Shown here in pieces: positions 15,793 through 23,511 of a stretch of 41,061 nt of DNA. This DNA is from a bacterium. Its GTDB lineage: Bacteria > Hydrothermota > Tepidihabitantia > SM23-42 > JAOAFX01. Every line of letters begins with the position of its first letter. The first letter of the stretch is position 1. The position numbers and the translations under genes were made by a program. Under the pieces are notes generated by a model. That model was not told the DNA's origin. It searched no databases and saw only the letters and a list, made by a program, of their open reading frames with translations. The stretch is from contig DASVHD010000002.1 in the NCBI GenBank assembly GCA_036382775.1, forward strand, positions 1 to 41,061, in the 5' to 3' direction.

Positions 15793-16653
15793 ATGAAGGG
15801 TCGTCACTCGTACGGACGAAACCGGCCACTCAGCGAGCGCAGTCTCAGGCAGTACCTGGAGGAGATCGGGCAGTTCAGTATCATTGACAAGAAGGAAGAG
15901 TACGCGCTTGCGAAAAGGGTACGCGAAAAAAATGATCCGGCGGCGAAAGAAAAGCTGATCGTCTCCAATCTGAGGATCGTCGTTTATATATGCAAACGTT
16001 TTGTATCACAACGGATCAGTTTGAGCGAGTTGATCAACGCCGGCAACGAAGGGCTGATACACGCGGTCGATAAATTCGACGAGCGGAAAGGCTACCGGTT
16101 CGCGACCTATTCCGTATGGTGGATCAAACGGTCGATCTATGAGGCGCTCAGCGCTGCGCGCGGCATCGTACCCAAAAGCCGGTTGGCGCGGCGTATCCAG
16201 AGCATAACCCCTGATTTTATCCAGAAAAACGGACGGGAACCGACGGTCAACGAGCTGGCGCAGACGCTCAAATCCGATCCAGGAGCCGTATCGCTCGCCC
16301 TCACGGAGCTGGTGCCGCCTTATTCGCTTGACGAGACCTTTGAACAGGAAGACATGGAAACCCCCTACATAGAAACGGTCCGCCTCGATCTTGAAGGCGA
16401 GAGTCATCTGATCACCCCGGCGCCGGACGAGCTTTTCAAAAGAAAGATCGAAAAAGAGGCATTAGAAAAAGCCCTGTGTAAACTCGCTCCCAGGGAGCAG
16501 GAAGTCCTGAAACGCAACTTTGGCATGGGTGATTATGATGTGCAGAGTCTGGAGGAGATCAGCCGGATGATGAACATTACCCGCGAACGGGTTCGGCAGA
16601 TACGCGATAACGCCTTGAGGAAACTGAAGAACATACTCGCTAAATCGAAGTAA
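15793..16653 (+). CDS. Sigma70-family RNA polymerase sigma factor, non-standard region 2.4
   Basis: 286 aa with regions 1.2 (SLRQYLEEIGQF), 2 (LIVSNLRIVVYICKRF, NAGNEGLIHAVDKFD, GYRFATYSVWWIKRSIYEAL), 3 and 4 (LAPREQEVLKRNFGM, EEISRMMNITRERVRQIR). Region 1.1 is absent. Aligned by the WWI motif, the E. coli sigma70 residues Q437 and T440 that read the -12 base are R113 and Y116 here, and the RIPxHM segment of region 3.0 is replaced by GIVPKSRLARR. It therefore looks like an alternative sigma rather than the housekeeping one that would read the promoters in this window. It is probably cotranscribed with the HtrA gene upstream. Confidence 0.88.
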   Translation: MKGRHSYGRNRPLSERSLRQYLEEIGQFSIIDKKEEYALAKRVREKNDPAAKEKLIVSNLRIVVYICKRFVSQRISLSELINAGNEGLIHAVDKFDERKGYRFATYSVWWIKRSIYEALSAARGIVPKSRLARRIQSITPDFIQKNGREPTVNELAQTLKSDPGAVSLALTELVPPYSLDETFEQEDMETPYIETVRLDLEGESHLITPAPDELFKRKIEKEALEKALCKLAPREQEVLKRNFGMGDYDVQSLEEISRMMNITRERVRQIRDNALRKLKNILAKSK

Positions 16654-16674
16654 AATTCAAAAGTCTTACTTTAC

Positions 16675-17229
16675 TTAAGCGCCCGGCTTTAATTCTTCAA
16701 TATAGATCTCGGTATTCGTATAAATACAGATCCCCGCCGCGATCCTGATGGATTCGGCGACGATCTCTTTTGCCGGTAGGTTGGAATGTTTGACCAGGGA
16801 CCGGCAAGCTGCCAGGGCATAAGGACCCCCCGAACCGATCGCCACGATGCCGTCATCAGGTTCGATAATATCCCCGGCTCCGGACAGAATGTACGCGTGC
16901 TCCGTATCGAGGATCGCGAGCAGGGCTTCAAGGCGCCGGAGAATTTTGTCCTGCCGCCATTCCTTGGCCAGTTCAATAACGCTGCGGCTCAGGTTGCCGT
17001 GGTAGGCTTCCAGTTTTGTCTCAAACCGCTCAAAGAGGGTAAGGGCATCAGCGGTCGCGCCGGCAAAACCAGCCAGGATCTTGTTCTGACCCAGCGTCCG
17101 GATCTTCTTGGCGGTTTGTTTCATGATCGTTTCACCGGTCGTGACCTGCCCATCGCAACCAATGACCGCGGAACCCTTGTACCGCAGTCCCAGTATCGTC
17201 GTGCCGTGAGTTTTTGGCGTATCTTGCAT
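16675..17229 (-). CDS. hslV: ATP-dependent protease subunit HslV (orphan)
   Basis: 184 aa. GTTILGLRYKGSAVIGCDGQ, ILAGFAGATADALTLFERFE, DGIVAIGSGGPYALAACRSL are HslV signatures. The catalytic N-terminal Thr would be T10 after removal of a nine-residue propeptide, longer than the one-residue leader of E. coli; G-C-D-G-Q replaces the common G-D-G-Q context but keeps the fold. HslU, its unfoldase partner, is not in the neighbourhood: the next gene downstream is convergent and the upstream one divergent. The start ATG 17229 lies 6 nt after a -10 box. Confidence 0.92.
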   Translation of the reverse strand: MQDTPKTHGTTILGLRYKGSAVIGCDGQVTTGETIMKQTAKKIRTLGQNKILAGFAGATADALTLFERFETKLEAYHGNLSRSVIELAKEWRQDKILRRLEALLAILDTEHAYILSGAGDIIEPDDGIVAIGSGGPYALAACRSLVKHSNLPAKEIVAESIRIAAGICIYTNTEIYIEELKPGA

Positions 17230-17235
17230 ATATTC

Positions 17236-17263
17236 ATTATAATTATTTCACATGTTCTGTCAA
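17236..17263 (-). promoter_or_regulatory. Leaderless promoter of hslV
   Basis: TTGACA (17258-17263), 16 bp, TATAAT (17236-17241) on the minus strand, 6 nt, ATG 17229. Both boxes are perfect consensus. It stands back to back with the serA promoter, 8 bp between the -35 boxes. Confidence 0.85.
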
Positions 17264-17271
17264 TCACCGCA

Positions 17272-17299
17272 TTGACTTTGAACACCGGTTGTATATAAT
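17272..17299 (+). promoter_or_regulatory. Promoter of serA
   Basis: TTGACT (17272-17277), 16 bp, TATAAT (17294-17299), followed by a leader of about 70 nt with AAAGGAGG before ATG 17374. Confidence 0.82.
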
Positions 17300-17373
17300 A
17301 ATTTTCTAATGATTATACCACTTGTGATAATTCATTTCAGCAAAATAACAAAGAAATAGAAAGGAGGATTTAC

Positions 17374-18273
17374 ATGAAGGTTTTGATATCTGATCCGATC
17401 GCCAAGGAAGGCGTTGATCTTCTTAAGAAAAGCGGTCTTGAAGTCGTTGAAAAAGCAGGGCTGCCGCCGGAAGAACTCGTTAAAGTGATACCTGAATATC
17501 ACGCGATCATCGTGCGCAGCGCCACTAAGGTCACTAAGGAGATAATCGAGGCCGGTAAGAATCTTAAGGTCATCGGCAGGGCCGGAGTGGGTCTGGATAA
17601 CGTGGACAAGGATGCCGCCAAGGCAAAAGGCATAAAGGTCGTCAACACACCCGCGGCTACGTCGATATCGGTCGCGGAGCTGGCCCTGGGAATGATGCTG
17701 GGCGCGGCCCGGTTGATACCGCAGGCGACCGCGTCGACCAAGGCGGGCAAATGGGAAAAGAAAAAATTCCACGGTTTTGAGCTGTACGGGAAAACGCTGG
17801 GTATCATCGGCATCGGCCGCATCGGCATGGAATTGGCAAAGAGAGCGAAGGCCATGGGCATGGATATCGTGGCTTATGACCCCTATGTTAAAACGTGCGA
17901 TTTCGCGAAATTGGTCAGCCTCGATGAGCTGCTGAAAAAGGCGGATTACATTTCACTACACATCCCCAAAACGAACGAGACCGCGAATATCCTGAACAAG
18001 GCGGCTTTTGACAAGATGAAAAAAGGTGTTGCTATCATCAACTGCGCTCGGGGCGGCGTGGTCGACGAGAACGCGCTTTATGACGCGATCGTGGCGGGAA
18101 CCGTGCGCGTGGCAGCACTGGATGTGTACGCCACCGAACCGGCCAAGGAGCATAAGTTATTCGGCCTTGAACAGATCATTGCCACACCCCACATCGGCGC
18201 GCAGACCGAAGAGGGACAGGGCAGGGCAGGCGTCCAGATAGCGGAACTGGTGCGCGACGCGCTGAAGGAATAA
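17374..18273 (+). CDS. serA: D-3-phosphoglycerate dehydrogenase, short form without ACT domain
   Basis: 299 aa. The NAD-binding motif is GIIGIGRIGMELAKRAKAMG; the catalytic Arg lies in INCARGGVVDENAL, and the His in TPHIGAQTEEGQ. IGRAGVGLDNVDKDAAKAKG is typical of SerA within the 2-hydroxyacid dehydrogenases. It lacks the C-terminal ASB and ACT domains that give serine feedback inhibition in long SerA enzymes. First step of serine synthesis. The DUF1015 gene downstream supports the serine assignment, as these families often sit together. Confidence 0.88.
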   Translation: MKVLISDPIAKEGVDLLKKSGLEVVEKAGLPPEELVKVIPEYHAIIVRSATKVTKEIIEAGKNLKVIGRAGVGLDNVDKDAAKAKGIKVVNTPAATSISVAELALGMMLGAARLIPQATASTKAGKWEKKKFHGFELYGKTLGIIGIGRIGMELAKRAKAMGMDIVAYDPYVKTCDFAKLVSLDELLKKADYISLHIPKTNETANILNKAAFDKMKKGVAIINCARGGVVDENALYDAIVAGTVRVAALDVYATEPAKEHKLFGLEQIIATPHIGAQTEEGQGRAGVQIAELVRDALKE

Positions 18274-18280
18274 ACAGGAC

Positions 18281-18393
18281 ATCAGAATACAAGAAAATCA
18301 GGCTGAAGAATCACAGGTAAACAGGATATCGGGACTATATTCCAGATATCCTGATACTCTGATATCCGCTTCCTGATAACCTGATTTTCTGAT
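18281..18393 (+). repeat. Dyad array of ATCAGG / CCTGAT units between serA and DUF1015
   Basis: Right half: CCTGAT or TCTGAT at 18350, 18358, 18372, 18380 and 18388, steps of 8, 14, 8, 8. Left half: the complement ATCAG(G) at 18281 and 18297 plus CAGGATATC at 18322, less regular. The core CAGGATATC (18322-18330) and GATATCCTG (18345-18353) is a perfect 9 bp inverted repeat. Confidence 0.7.
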
Positions 18394-18413
18394 AAGCTTA
18401 ATAGGGAGATATA

Positions 18414-19682
18414 ATGCCTGAGATAAGACCATTTAACGGCATCAGATATAATAATGAAAAGATCAAAAAGATCGCCGATGTCATAACCCAGCCGTACGAT
18501 CAGATCACCGATGAGATGGAAAAAGACTATAAAAAAAGGAGCCCATATAGCTTCGTTAACCTGGTGCTGACGCATTACGCGGACGGGCACGACCGCCCGC
18601 GGGAATACGAGGAGGCAAAAAAGTCGGTCGAGGATTGGATACTTAAAAAGATCTTTACGCAGGACGCACAGCCCGCGATCTATCCCTACTTCCAGAAATT
18701 CACGGTCGATCAGAAGCCGTATATAAGAAAAGGATTTTTTTGCACGGTTCGGCTCGAGGAACTTGGTAAGGGCGGTATCCTGCCCCATGAAAAGACCCTG
18801 TCCAAGCCCAAAGAGGACAGGATGAGCTTGACTCGCATAACGAAAAAGGATTTTGAGCCGGTATTCATGCTGTACACGGACACCGGGAATTCGGTGATGA
18901 CCATGCTCGAGAAGGAATGCAGCCGGCCGCCGCTGATCGATGTCGCTGACGATAACAGCGTGAACCACCAGCTCTGGCAGATATCGAATCCCGCTTTGAT
19001 TCGATCGATCGCTGAACGGATGCGGTCATCGACATTCGTCATTGCCGATGGTCATCACCGCTATGAAACGTTTTACTCCTACTCCCAGGAGCTGAAGGGT
19101 ATCGGGACCGATCATCCGGCACGTTTCAAGATGATGGTGCTGGTCAATATCCAGGACCCGGGGCTGGTCATCCTGCCCACGCACCGGCTGATCACGAACC
19201 TTCCGGCGTTCGAAGCTGAGAAATTCAAAAAACAGGCACAAGAGTATTTTTTAGTGAAAAAGACCGGCCGTGAAAATATCGGCAGGGAACTGGCCGCAGA
19301 AAAGAGCCAGGCCTATGGTTTTTATAGCCCTGGCGTAGCGTTTATCGTTAAGTTGAGGTCGCCGGAGGTGATGGCAGAGTTGTTAAAGGATAAAAGCCGC
19401 GATTTCCAGCAGCTGGATGTGGCCATCCTCCATACGCTGCTGATCGAGAAGATCCTCGGTATCAGATCAGAAAAAATCGAGGATCATATCAGGTATCAAC
19501 GCGGCATTGAGGAGACCATACGGCGGGTCGACAGCAGCGAGTTTCAGTTCTGCTTCCTGATGAATCCGACGCAGCCGGAACAGGTAAAGGAAGTGGCACA
19601 GCACCATGAACGGATGCCGCAGAAATCGACGGATTTTTTCCCCAAGTTGATTTCCGGGCTGGTTTTTTACGACATCGCCTGA
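18414..19682 (+). CDS. DUF1015 family protein
   Basis: 422 aa. PEIRPFNGIRY at the start, ADVITQPYDQI, RPREYEEAKKSVEDW, GGILPHEKTLSKPKEDRMSL and the highly conserved FVIADGHHRYETFYSY are DUF1015 hallmarks. No biochemical role is established to my knowledge; genomic linkage with serA and serC homologues suggests a part in serine metabolism. GHHR looks like a catalytic or metal-binding centre. AGGGAG precedes ATG 18414. The gene is separated from serA by a repeat array but probably shares its transcript. Confidence 0.85.
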   Translation: MPEIRPFNGIRYNNEKIKKIADVITQPYDQITDEMEKDYKKRSPYSFVNLVLTHYADGHDRPREYEEAKKSVEDWILKKIFTQDAQPAIYPYFQKFTVDQKPYIRKGFFCTVRLEELGKGGILPHEKTLSKPKEDRMSLTRITKKDFEPVFMLYTDTGNSVMTMLEKECSRPPLIDVADDNSVNHQLWQISNPALIRSIAERMRSSTFVIADGHHRYETFYSYSQELKGIGTDHPARFKMMVLVNIQDPGLVILPTHRLITNLPAFEAEKFKKQAQEYFLVKKTGRENIGRELAAEKSQAYGFYSPGVAFIVKLRSPEVMAELLKDKSRDFQQLDVAILHTLLIEKILGIRSEKIEDHIRYQRGIEETIRRVDSSEFQFCFLMNPTQPEQVKEVAQHHERMPQKSTDFFPKLISGLVFYDIA

Positions 19683-19700
19683 AATTTTTCAAAACAAATC

Positions 19701-19785
19701 GAGATTCTTCAGGCTTCTGACGAAGCCCTCAGAATGACATCCCTGCCGGTCATTCTGACCCTGAACATCGTGAAGGGGAAGAATC
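19701..19785 (+). repeat. Compound stem-loop repeat (GATTCTTC...AGAATGAC family)
   Basis: Nested inverted repeats: GATTCTTC with GAAGAATC (outer), GGCTTC with GAAGCC (inner left), AGAATGAC with GTCATTCT (centre), CCCT with AGGG (inner right). From memory, repeats with this AGAATGACA / GGAAGAATC vocabulary are dispersed in many unrelated bacterial genomes. It fills the gap between convergent genes and could terminate transcription both ways. Confidence 0.65.
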
Positions 19786-19804
19786 CGAATCTATTAAATA
19801 TCGA

Positions 19805-20386
19805 TTAGGATAAATAGAGTTTTTTCTTTCTTAAATAATCGTGCACCGCATCCGGGACCAGGTAGCGGACCGGGAGGTTTTTTCGTATCCGTTCCCGGAT
19901 GATGGTCGATGAGATTCCGATCGCAGGGCACTGGCTTATCAGGACGTTGTTGTAATAAGGCTTGATCTTTCTGATCTTATACGGCATCCGGGGCACAACA
20001 ATAAAACGACATTCCTCAAAAAGCTTATCCGGATCTTTCCAGGTAAGTATTTCGTTCCACTGATCGGCGCCGATAATGACATAAAGCTTTCCATACAACC
20101 CTTTTTTTAGCCGCCGGATGACATCCACCGTGTAGGTCGTACCCGCGATGTGTCTCTCGATATCGGTCACTTCGAACCACCGGTTCCCTTTGACCGCGAG
20201 GCGGGCCATGTGATGCCGGACACGGTATGGTGAATAGGATGTTTTGTGTGGAGGCTTACCGGCGGGTACGAAGATTATCTTATGCAGTCCGAATTCACTT
20301 TTTATCCACTGGGCAAGGATGACGTGCCCCACGTGAGGCGGATCGAACAGACCGCCCCATATACCGTATTTGACCGCCGTCTTCAT
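19805..20386 (-). CDS. nadD: Nicotinate-nucleotide adenylyltransferase
   Basis: 193 aa. GIWGGLFDPPHVGHVILAQ holds the nucleotidyltransferase HxGH-type motif (PPHVGH, 16-21), VPAGKPPHK binds substrate, and ISSTIIRERI is the C-terminal SSTxxR motif. Adenylates nicotinate mononucleotide in NAD synthesis. Last gene of the eight-gene minus-strand operon, 33 nt after the BamD-like gene with AAGGGAGG-like sequence nearby. Confidence 0.93.
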   Translation of the reverse strand: MKTAVKYGIWGGLFDPPHVGHVILAQWIKSEFGLHKIIFVPAGKPPHKTSYSPYRVRHHMARLAVKGNRWFEVTDIERHIAGTTYTVDVIRRLKKGLYGKLYVIIGADQWNEILTWKDPDKLFEECRFIVVPRMPYKIRKIKPYYNNVLISQCPAIGISSTIIRERIRKNLPVRYLVPDAVHDYLRKKKLYLS

Positions 20387-20419
20387 GGCTGCTTGTCAAA
20401 GGGAGGCGGCACGCGCGCC

Positions 20420-21148
20420 TTATTTCTTTTCCAGCTTCCGGATTTTTTTCTCGGCCCGGTGCTTCCATGTGCTGTCGCTCAATAGTTCATTGTACAATGC
20501 CAGCGCTTCAGAGGACATTTTTTTCTTCTCGTAAGTTCCAGCAAGGTAGTACTTTGTTTCCGATACCACCTTGGTTTCGGGAAAACTCTCCAGAATATAC
20601 TTGAAATAGATCGCGGCCGCATCGAGTTCATTCATCTTCAAGTAGATCCTCCCGTTTTTCAGTTCCTTGACCGCCAGGCGGCTCCGGGCGGTCAGGATTA
20701 GTTCCTTGGCTTCATCCGCATGCGTTGAGGTAGGGAACTGAGTGAGGAATTCATCAAGATACCCGATCGCATCGCGGGTTTCGGTCTGGTCTTTTTCATA
20801 ACCGGGTGCATTGAAAAAATAGGATTTTGCCCGGTAAAGATAGGCCTCTTCCCGGAACGAGGAATTGGAGAAATTCTTTATCAGGTAATCGAATTCCAGG
20901 ATCGCCTGGGAATAGTCCTTCTTGGCGAAGTATGACCGGGCCAGCCAGTACTGGGCATCATCGACATACTCGCTGGAGGCATGGTAGAAGATCACCCTTT
21001 CAAAACCTGCGATCGCAGGTTCGTATTTACCGTTATTGAAAAATGATAATGCACGTTCGTATTCGTCCACCGCATCGAGCGGGGCCAGGACTTGCCTGGT
21101 GCAGGCGGCCAGCAGGCAGAGCGCGAGAAGGAGTGTTATCCGTTTCAT
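20420..21148 (-). CDS. BamD-like outer-membrane assembly lipoprotein
   Basis: 242 aa. Lipobox LLAAC with acylated C16. It then has TPR-type helical repeats: YERALSFFNNGKYEPAIAGF, AQYWLARSYFAKKDYSQAI, DEFLTQFPTSTHADEA, AIYFKYILESFPET. Size and repeat layout match BamD/ComL/YfiO, which holds BamA at the outer membrane. Another Tol-Pal-type TPR lipoprotein is possible. The start shares one base with the stop of the gene upstream (TAATG), so translation is coupled. Confidence 0.82.
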   Translation of the reverse strand: MKRITLLLALCLLAACTRQVLAPLDAVDEYERALSFFNNGKYEPAIAGFERVIFYHASSEYVDDAQYWLARSYFAKKDYSQAILEFDYLIKNFSNSSFREEAYLYRAKSYFFNAPGYEKDQTETRDAIGYLDEFLTQFPTSTHADEAKELILTARSRLAVKELKNGRIYLKMNELDAAAIYFKYILESFPETKVVSETKYYLAGTYEKKKMSSEALALYNELLSDSTWKHRAEKKIRKLEKK

Positions 21149-22038
21149 TATTTCTCCTTGATCTCCTTGATCCTTGCCTGGGCTTTAGCGACGAGATCGC
21201 CTTTTTGATAGGGATTCAAGCGCAGGACTTTTTTATAGGCGTCAAGCGCCAGAGTCAGGCTGTCTTGCCGCAGGTAGATCTCTCCGAGATGGAAATAAAC
21301 GTCATCGAGGAGCGATTTCGGTTCCTGCTGACCCAGGACTTCATCGAAATAGGCCATAGCGCTGTCGTACATCTGCGATTCGAAATATTTTTTGCCGACG
21401 GCGTAGGTGATCTCGCCGAGTTGGAGCACATTATCCGCGATCTTGGAACGCTGGTACTCGACCTTTGCCAGGACAAGCGCATGCGCGAAGCTGTCGCTGG
21501 CAAGGAGCGATCTTATCAGCCGGTTTCGCGCCTTGCGCGCGGTCGACGACAGCGAATCAATCGCCAGCGCCTTTTGATAGGCCTGGATTACGACCAGGTG
21601 ATTGCCTTGATCGTAATTGACGTCACCGATAAGAAAGAGATCGTCAGCCCCGACGGCATTGGGGACCAGTTTGGAAAGCTCGTCATAGAGCTGGACGGCG
21701 CGGTTCGTTTCGTTCACTTTCAGCGCGTTCTTCGCCAGCCTGGTGTAGAAGCCGGCGATGCTGTCGGCGAACGTGCTGTCCTCCGCAAGCGTCCGGGAAA
21801 AATAATTTGCCGCTTCCGCGGTTTCGTTCTTGCGGAGATAACAGTAACCGAGAATATACGAGATCGCCGGGTCCTTGTCCTCGCGGAAGGAGATCAATTC
21901 CGAGATGGCGCGTTCGTAATTCCACTCGTTGATGAACTTGCGTGCGTTCCTGATCCTTTCCTGTTTCTGCCCGCAGGCAATGAGGACCACTGCGAGACTG
22001 ATAAAAAAACCGTATAGGTAACGGGATGGCAGGGACAT
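21148..22038 (-). CDS. TPR-repeat lipoprotein
   Basis: 296 aa. Signal peptide with lipobox LIAC (C22). At least five TPR units follow: YERAISELISFREDKD, AISYILGYCYLRKNETAEAA, NRAVQLYDELSKLVPNA, QGNHLVVIQAYQKALAIDS, YHLGEIYLRQDSLTLALDAY. Probably a periplasm-facing scaffold working with the BamD-like protein encoded next to it. No enzyme motifs. Confidence 0.8.
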   Translation of the reverse strand: MSLPSRYLYGFFISLAVVLIACGQKQERIRNARKFINEWNYERAISELISFREDKDPAISYILGYCYLRKNETAEAANYFSRTLAEDSTFADSIAGFYTRLAKNALKVNETNRAVQLYDELSKLVPNAVGADDLFLIGDVNYDQGNHLVVIQAYQKALAIDSLSSTARKARNRLIRSLLASDSFAHALVLAKVEYQRSKIADNVLQLGEITYAVGKKYFESQMYDSAMAYFDEVLGQQEPKSLLDDVYFHLGEIYLRQDSLTLALDAYKKVLRLNPYQKGDLVAKAQARIKEIKEK

Positions 22039-22045
22039 TTACTTT

Positions 22046-22495
22046 TTACTTTTTTTCGAGCCGCTCCAACAGGCGCAGGTATGATTCCAGGAGGCCCCTG
22101 AATTCCGATACCAGCAGGAGTTTCTGGTGTTCGATCATCTTGGTCTCTTCTCTGGTCTTCGCCAATTCGGTCTGGGCTTCCCGCAAAAAACGCTGAGCTT
22201 CCATTTTTGAGTTGGCAATGATCGTTTCGGCTTCTTTTTTCGCCCCCTCCTTAAGTTCCTCGGTGGCTTGCTGGGTCGTGGTCAAGGTGTCCTGCAGGAT
22301 CTTTTCCATGCGGCGATAATCCTCGATCTTCGCGTCGAGGTCCTTCACTTTTTCCGACAGCCCGGCATTTTCCCTGAGTAGCTTTTCGATCTCGTTGGAG
22401 ACCATTTCCAGAAAAGACCGGACTTCGTGATGATCATAACCGCGCAGGATCTTCCTGAATTCCTGCTTGCGAATTTCCAATGGTGTGATGCCCAT
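22046..22495 (-). CDS. DivIVA-domain protein
   Basis: 149 aa. GITPLEIRKQEFRKILRGYD followed by HHEVRSFLEMVSNEIEKLL is the DivIVA N-terminal membrane-binding module (family pattern TPxDI...F....RGYDxxEV..FL). The rest is coiled coil. Such proteins mark curved membrane at poles and septa and recruit partners. ATG 22495 is chosen because GAGGAGG precedes it by 4 nt and gives the family N-terminus; a longer frame starting inside the upstream gene is unlikely. DivIVA proteins are typical of Gram-positives; here the host looks didermic. Confidence 0.88.
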   Translation of the reverse strand: MGITPLEIRKQEFRKILRGYDHHEVRSFLEMVSNEIEKLLRENAGLSEKVKDLDAKIEDYRRMEKILQDTLTTTQQATEELKEGAKKEAETIIANSKMEAQRFLREAQTELAKTREETKMIEHQKLLLVSEFRGLLESYLRLLERLEKK

Positions 22496-22505
22496 GCATC
22501 CTCCT

Positions 22506-23510
22506 CTATTCCGCCGCAACTACCTGGTTGCCGCCCTTGGCTTTTGCTTCGTAAAGAGACTTATCGGCTTTTTTGATCAGTTCGTACGTGCCGCCCGCAT
22601 CGTCAGGGAACGACGCCACACCTATGGACACGCTTAATTCCTTGATCTTGAGGTTTTCTTTGAAAAAATCATAGTGCCGGATCGTATTCAGGATCCTCTG
22701 GGCGGTTTTGGTCGCGAATGGCTTTTTCGTTTCCGGCAGCAAGATCACGAATTCGTCGCCACCATAACGCGCTACGACATCGACGCTGCGGAGCGAACGC
22801 TCGAGGATCTGCGACAGCTCAGTGAGCACCTGGTCGCCGAGCTGGTGACCGAATTCATCGTTCACTTTCTTGAAGTGGTCGATATCGATGAACAGGATCG
22901 AGAGGTTATGCTCGTACCGCGAAGCCCGCTGCAATTCTTTGCTCAGCTGATTCTCAAAGTACCGGCGGTTGAAGATGCCGGTCAGTGGATCCAGCCAGAT
23001 GCGGTGCTTGACCCGGGAATAAAAGCAGTTCGGCTTAAGAAGATGCTCGACGAACACGTATGGATGGGTTTTCAGGATCTCCAGGAGTTCCTGCGAGTCG
23101 ACGTTGCTGATCTGATACTGGCATAAAAGGAATATCTTCATATCCGGCTGGGTATTGAAATCGTCCAGAACGTCCTCGAAGTGCAGGAATTCTTTGTCGC
23201 TTTCGATGAAGATCCTCATGCCGTGGAAATTTTTTGCGAGCTTGTCATATTCGCTCTTGAGCCAGGGCAGGAAGTTGGGCGCCTGGATCGGTTTATCGAT
23301 GATCGTGATCTGATTCTTGAATTCCTCTTTCAAACTTTTAGCCGCGTTCTCCTTGCCGATAAAGAAACATTTCTCCTTGCGCTCGATCCCTTCGGTCATC
23401 AGCGGGATTATGTTCGTCAGGAGCTGTTCGACGCCGCGGTAAAGGTAGAGCGCGTGGACCGGCAGCTCCAGTTCGATCCCATCGTATCCGATCTTGATAT
23501 AACGGTTCAT
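22506..23510 (-). CDS. MEDS sensory domain fused to GGDEF diguanylate cyclase
   Basis: 334 aa. Residues about 12-160 (LPVHALYLYRGVEQLLTNII, CFFIGKENAAKSL, FLLCQYQISNVDSQELLEIL) resemble MEDS (methanogen/methylotroph DcmR sensory) domains, which have a P-loop-ATPase-like fold. The GGDEF domain starts near DPLTGIFNRRYF (174-185); the active loop YGGDEF is intact (G250-F254) and RSVD (241-244) is a product-inhibition I-site. It should make c-di-GMP. No membrane segment. It is inside an operon for cell-envelope proteins, immediately before divIVA. Confidence 0.85.
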   Translation of the reverse strand: MNRYIKIGYDGIELELPVHALYLYRGVEQLLTNIIPLMTEGIERKEKCFFIGKENAAKSLKEEFKNQITIIDKPIQAPNFLPWLKSEYDKLAKNFHGMRIFIESDKEFLHFEDVLDDFNTQPDMKIFLLCQYQISNVDSQELLEILKTHPYVFVEHLLKPNCFYSRVKHRIWLDPLTGIFNRRYFENQLSKELQRASRYEHNLSILFIDIDHFKKVNDEFGHQLGDQVLTELSQILERSLRSVDVVARYGGDEFVILLPETKKPFATKTAQRILNTIRHYDFFKENLKIKELSVSIGVASFPDDAGGTYELIKKADKSLYEAKAKGGNQVVAAE

Positions 23511-23511
23511 T

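Noticed and set aside
21043-22017. 324-codon plus-strand frame opposite the BamD-like and TPR lipoprotein genes
   Set aside because: The minus-strand genes have lipoboxes, TPR motifs and coupled starts; the plus frame has none of these.
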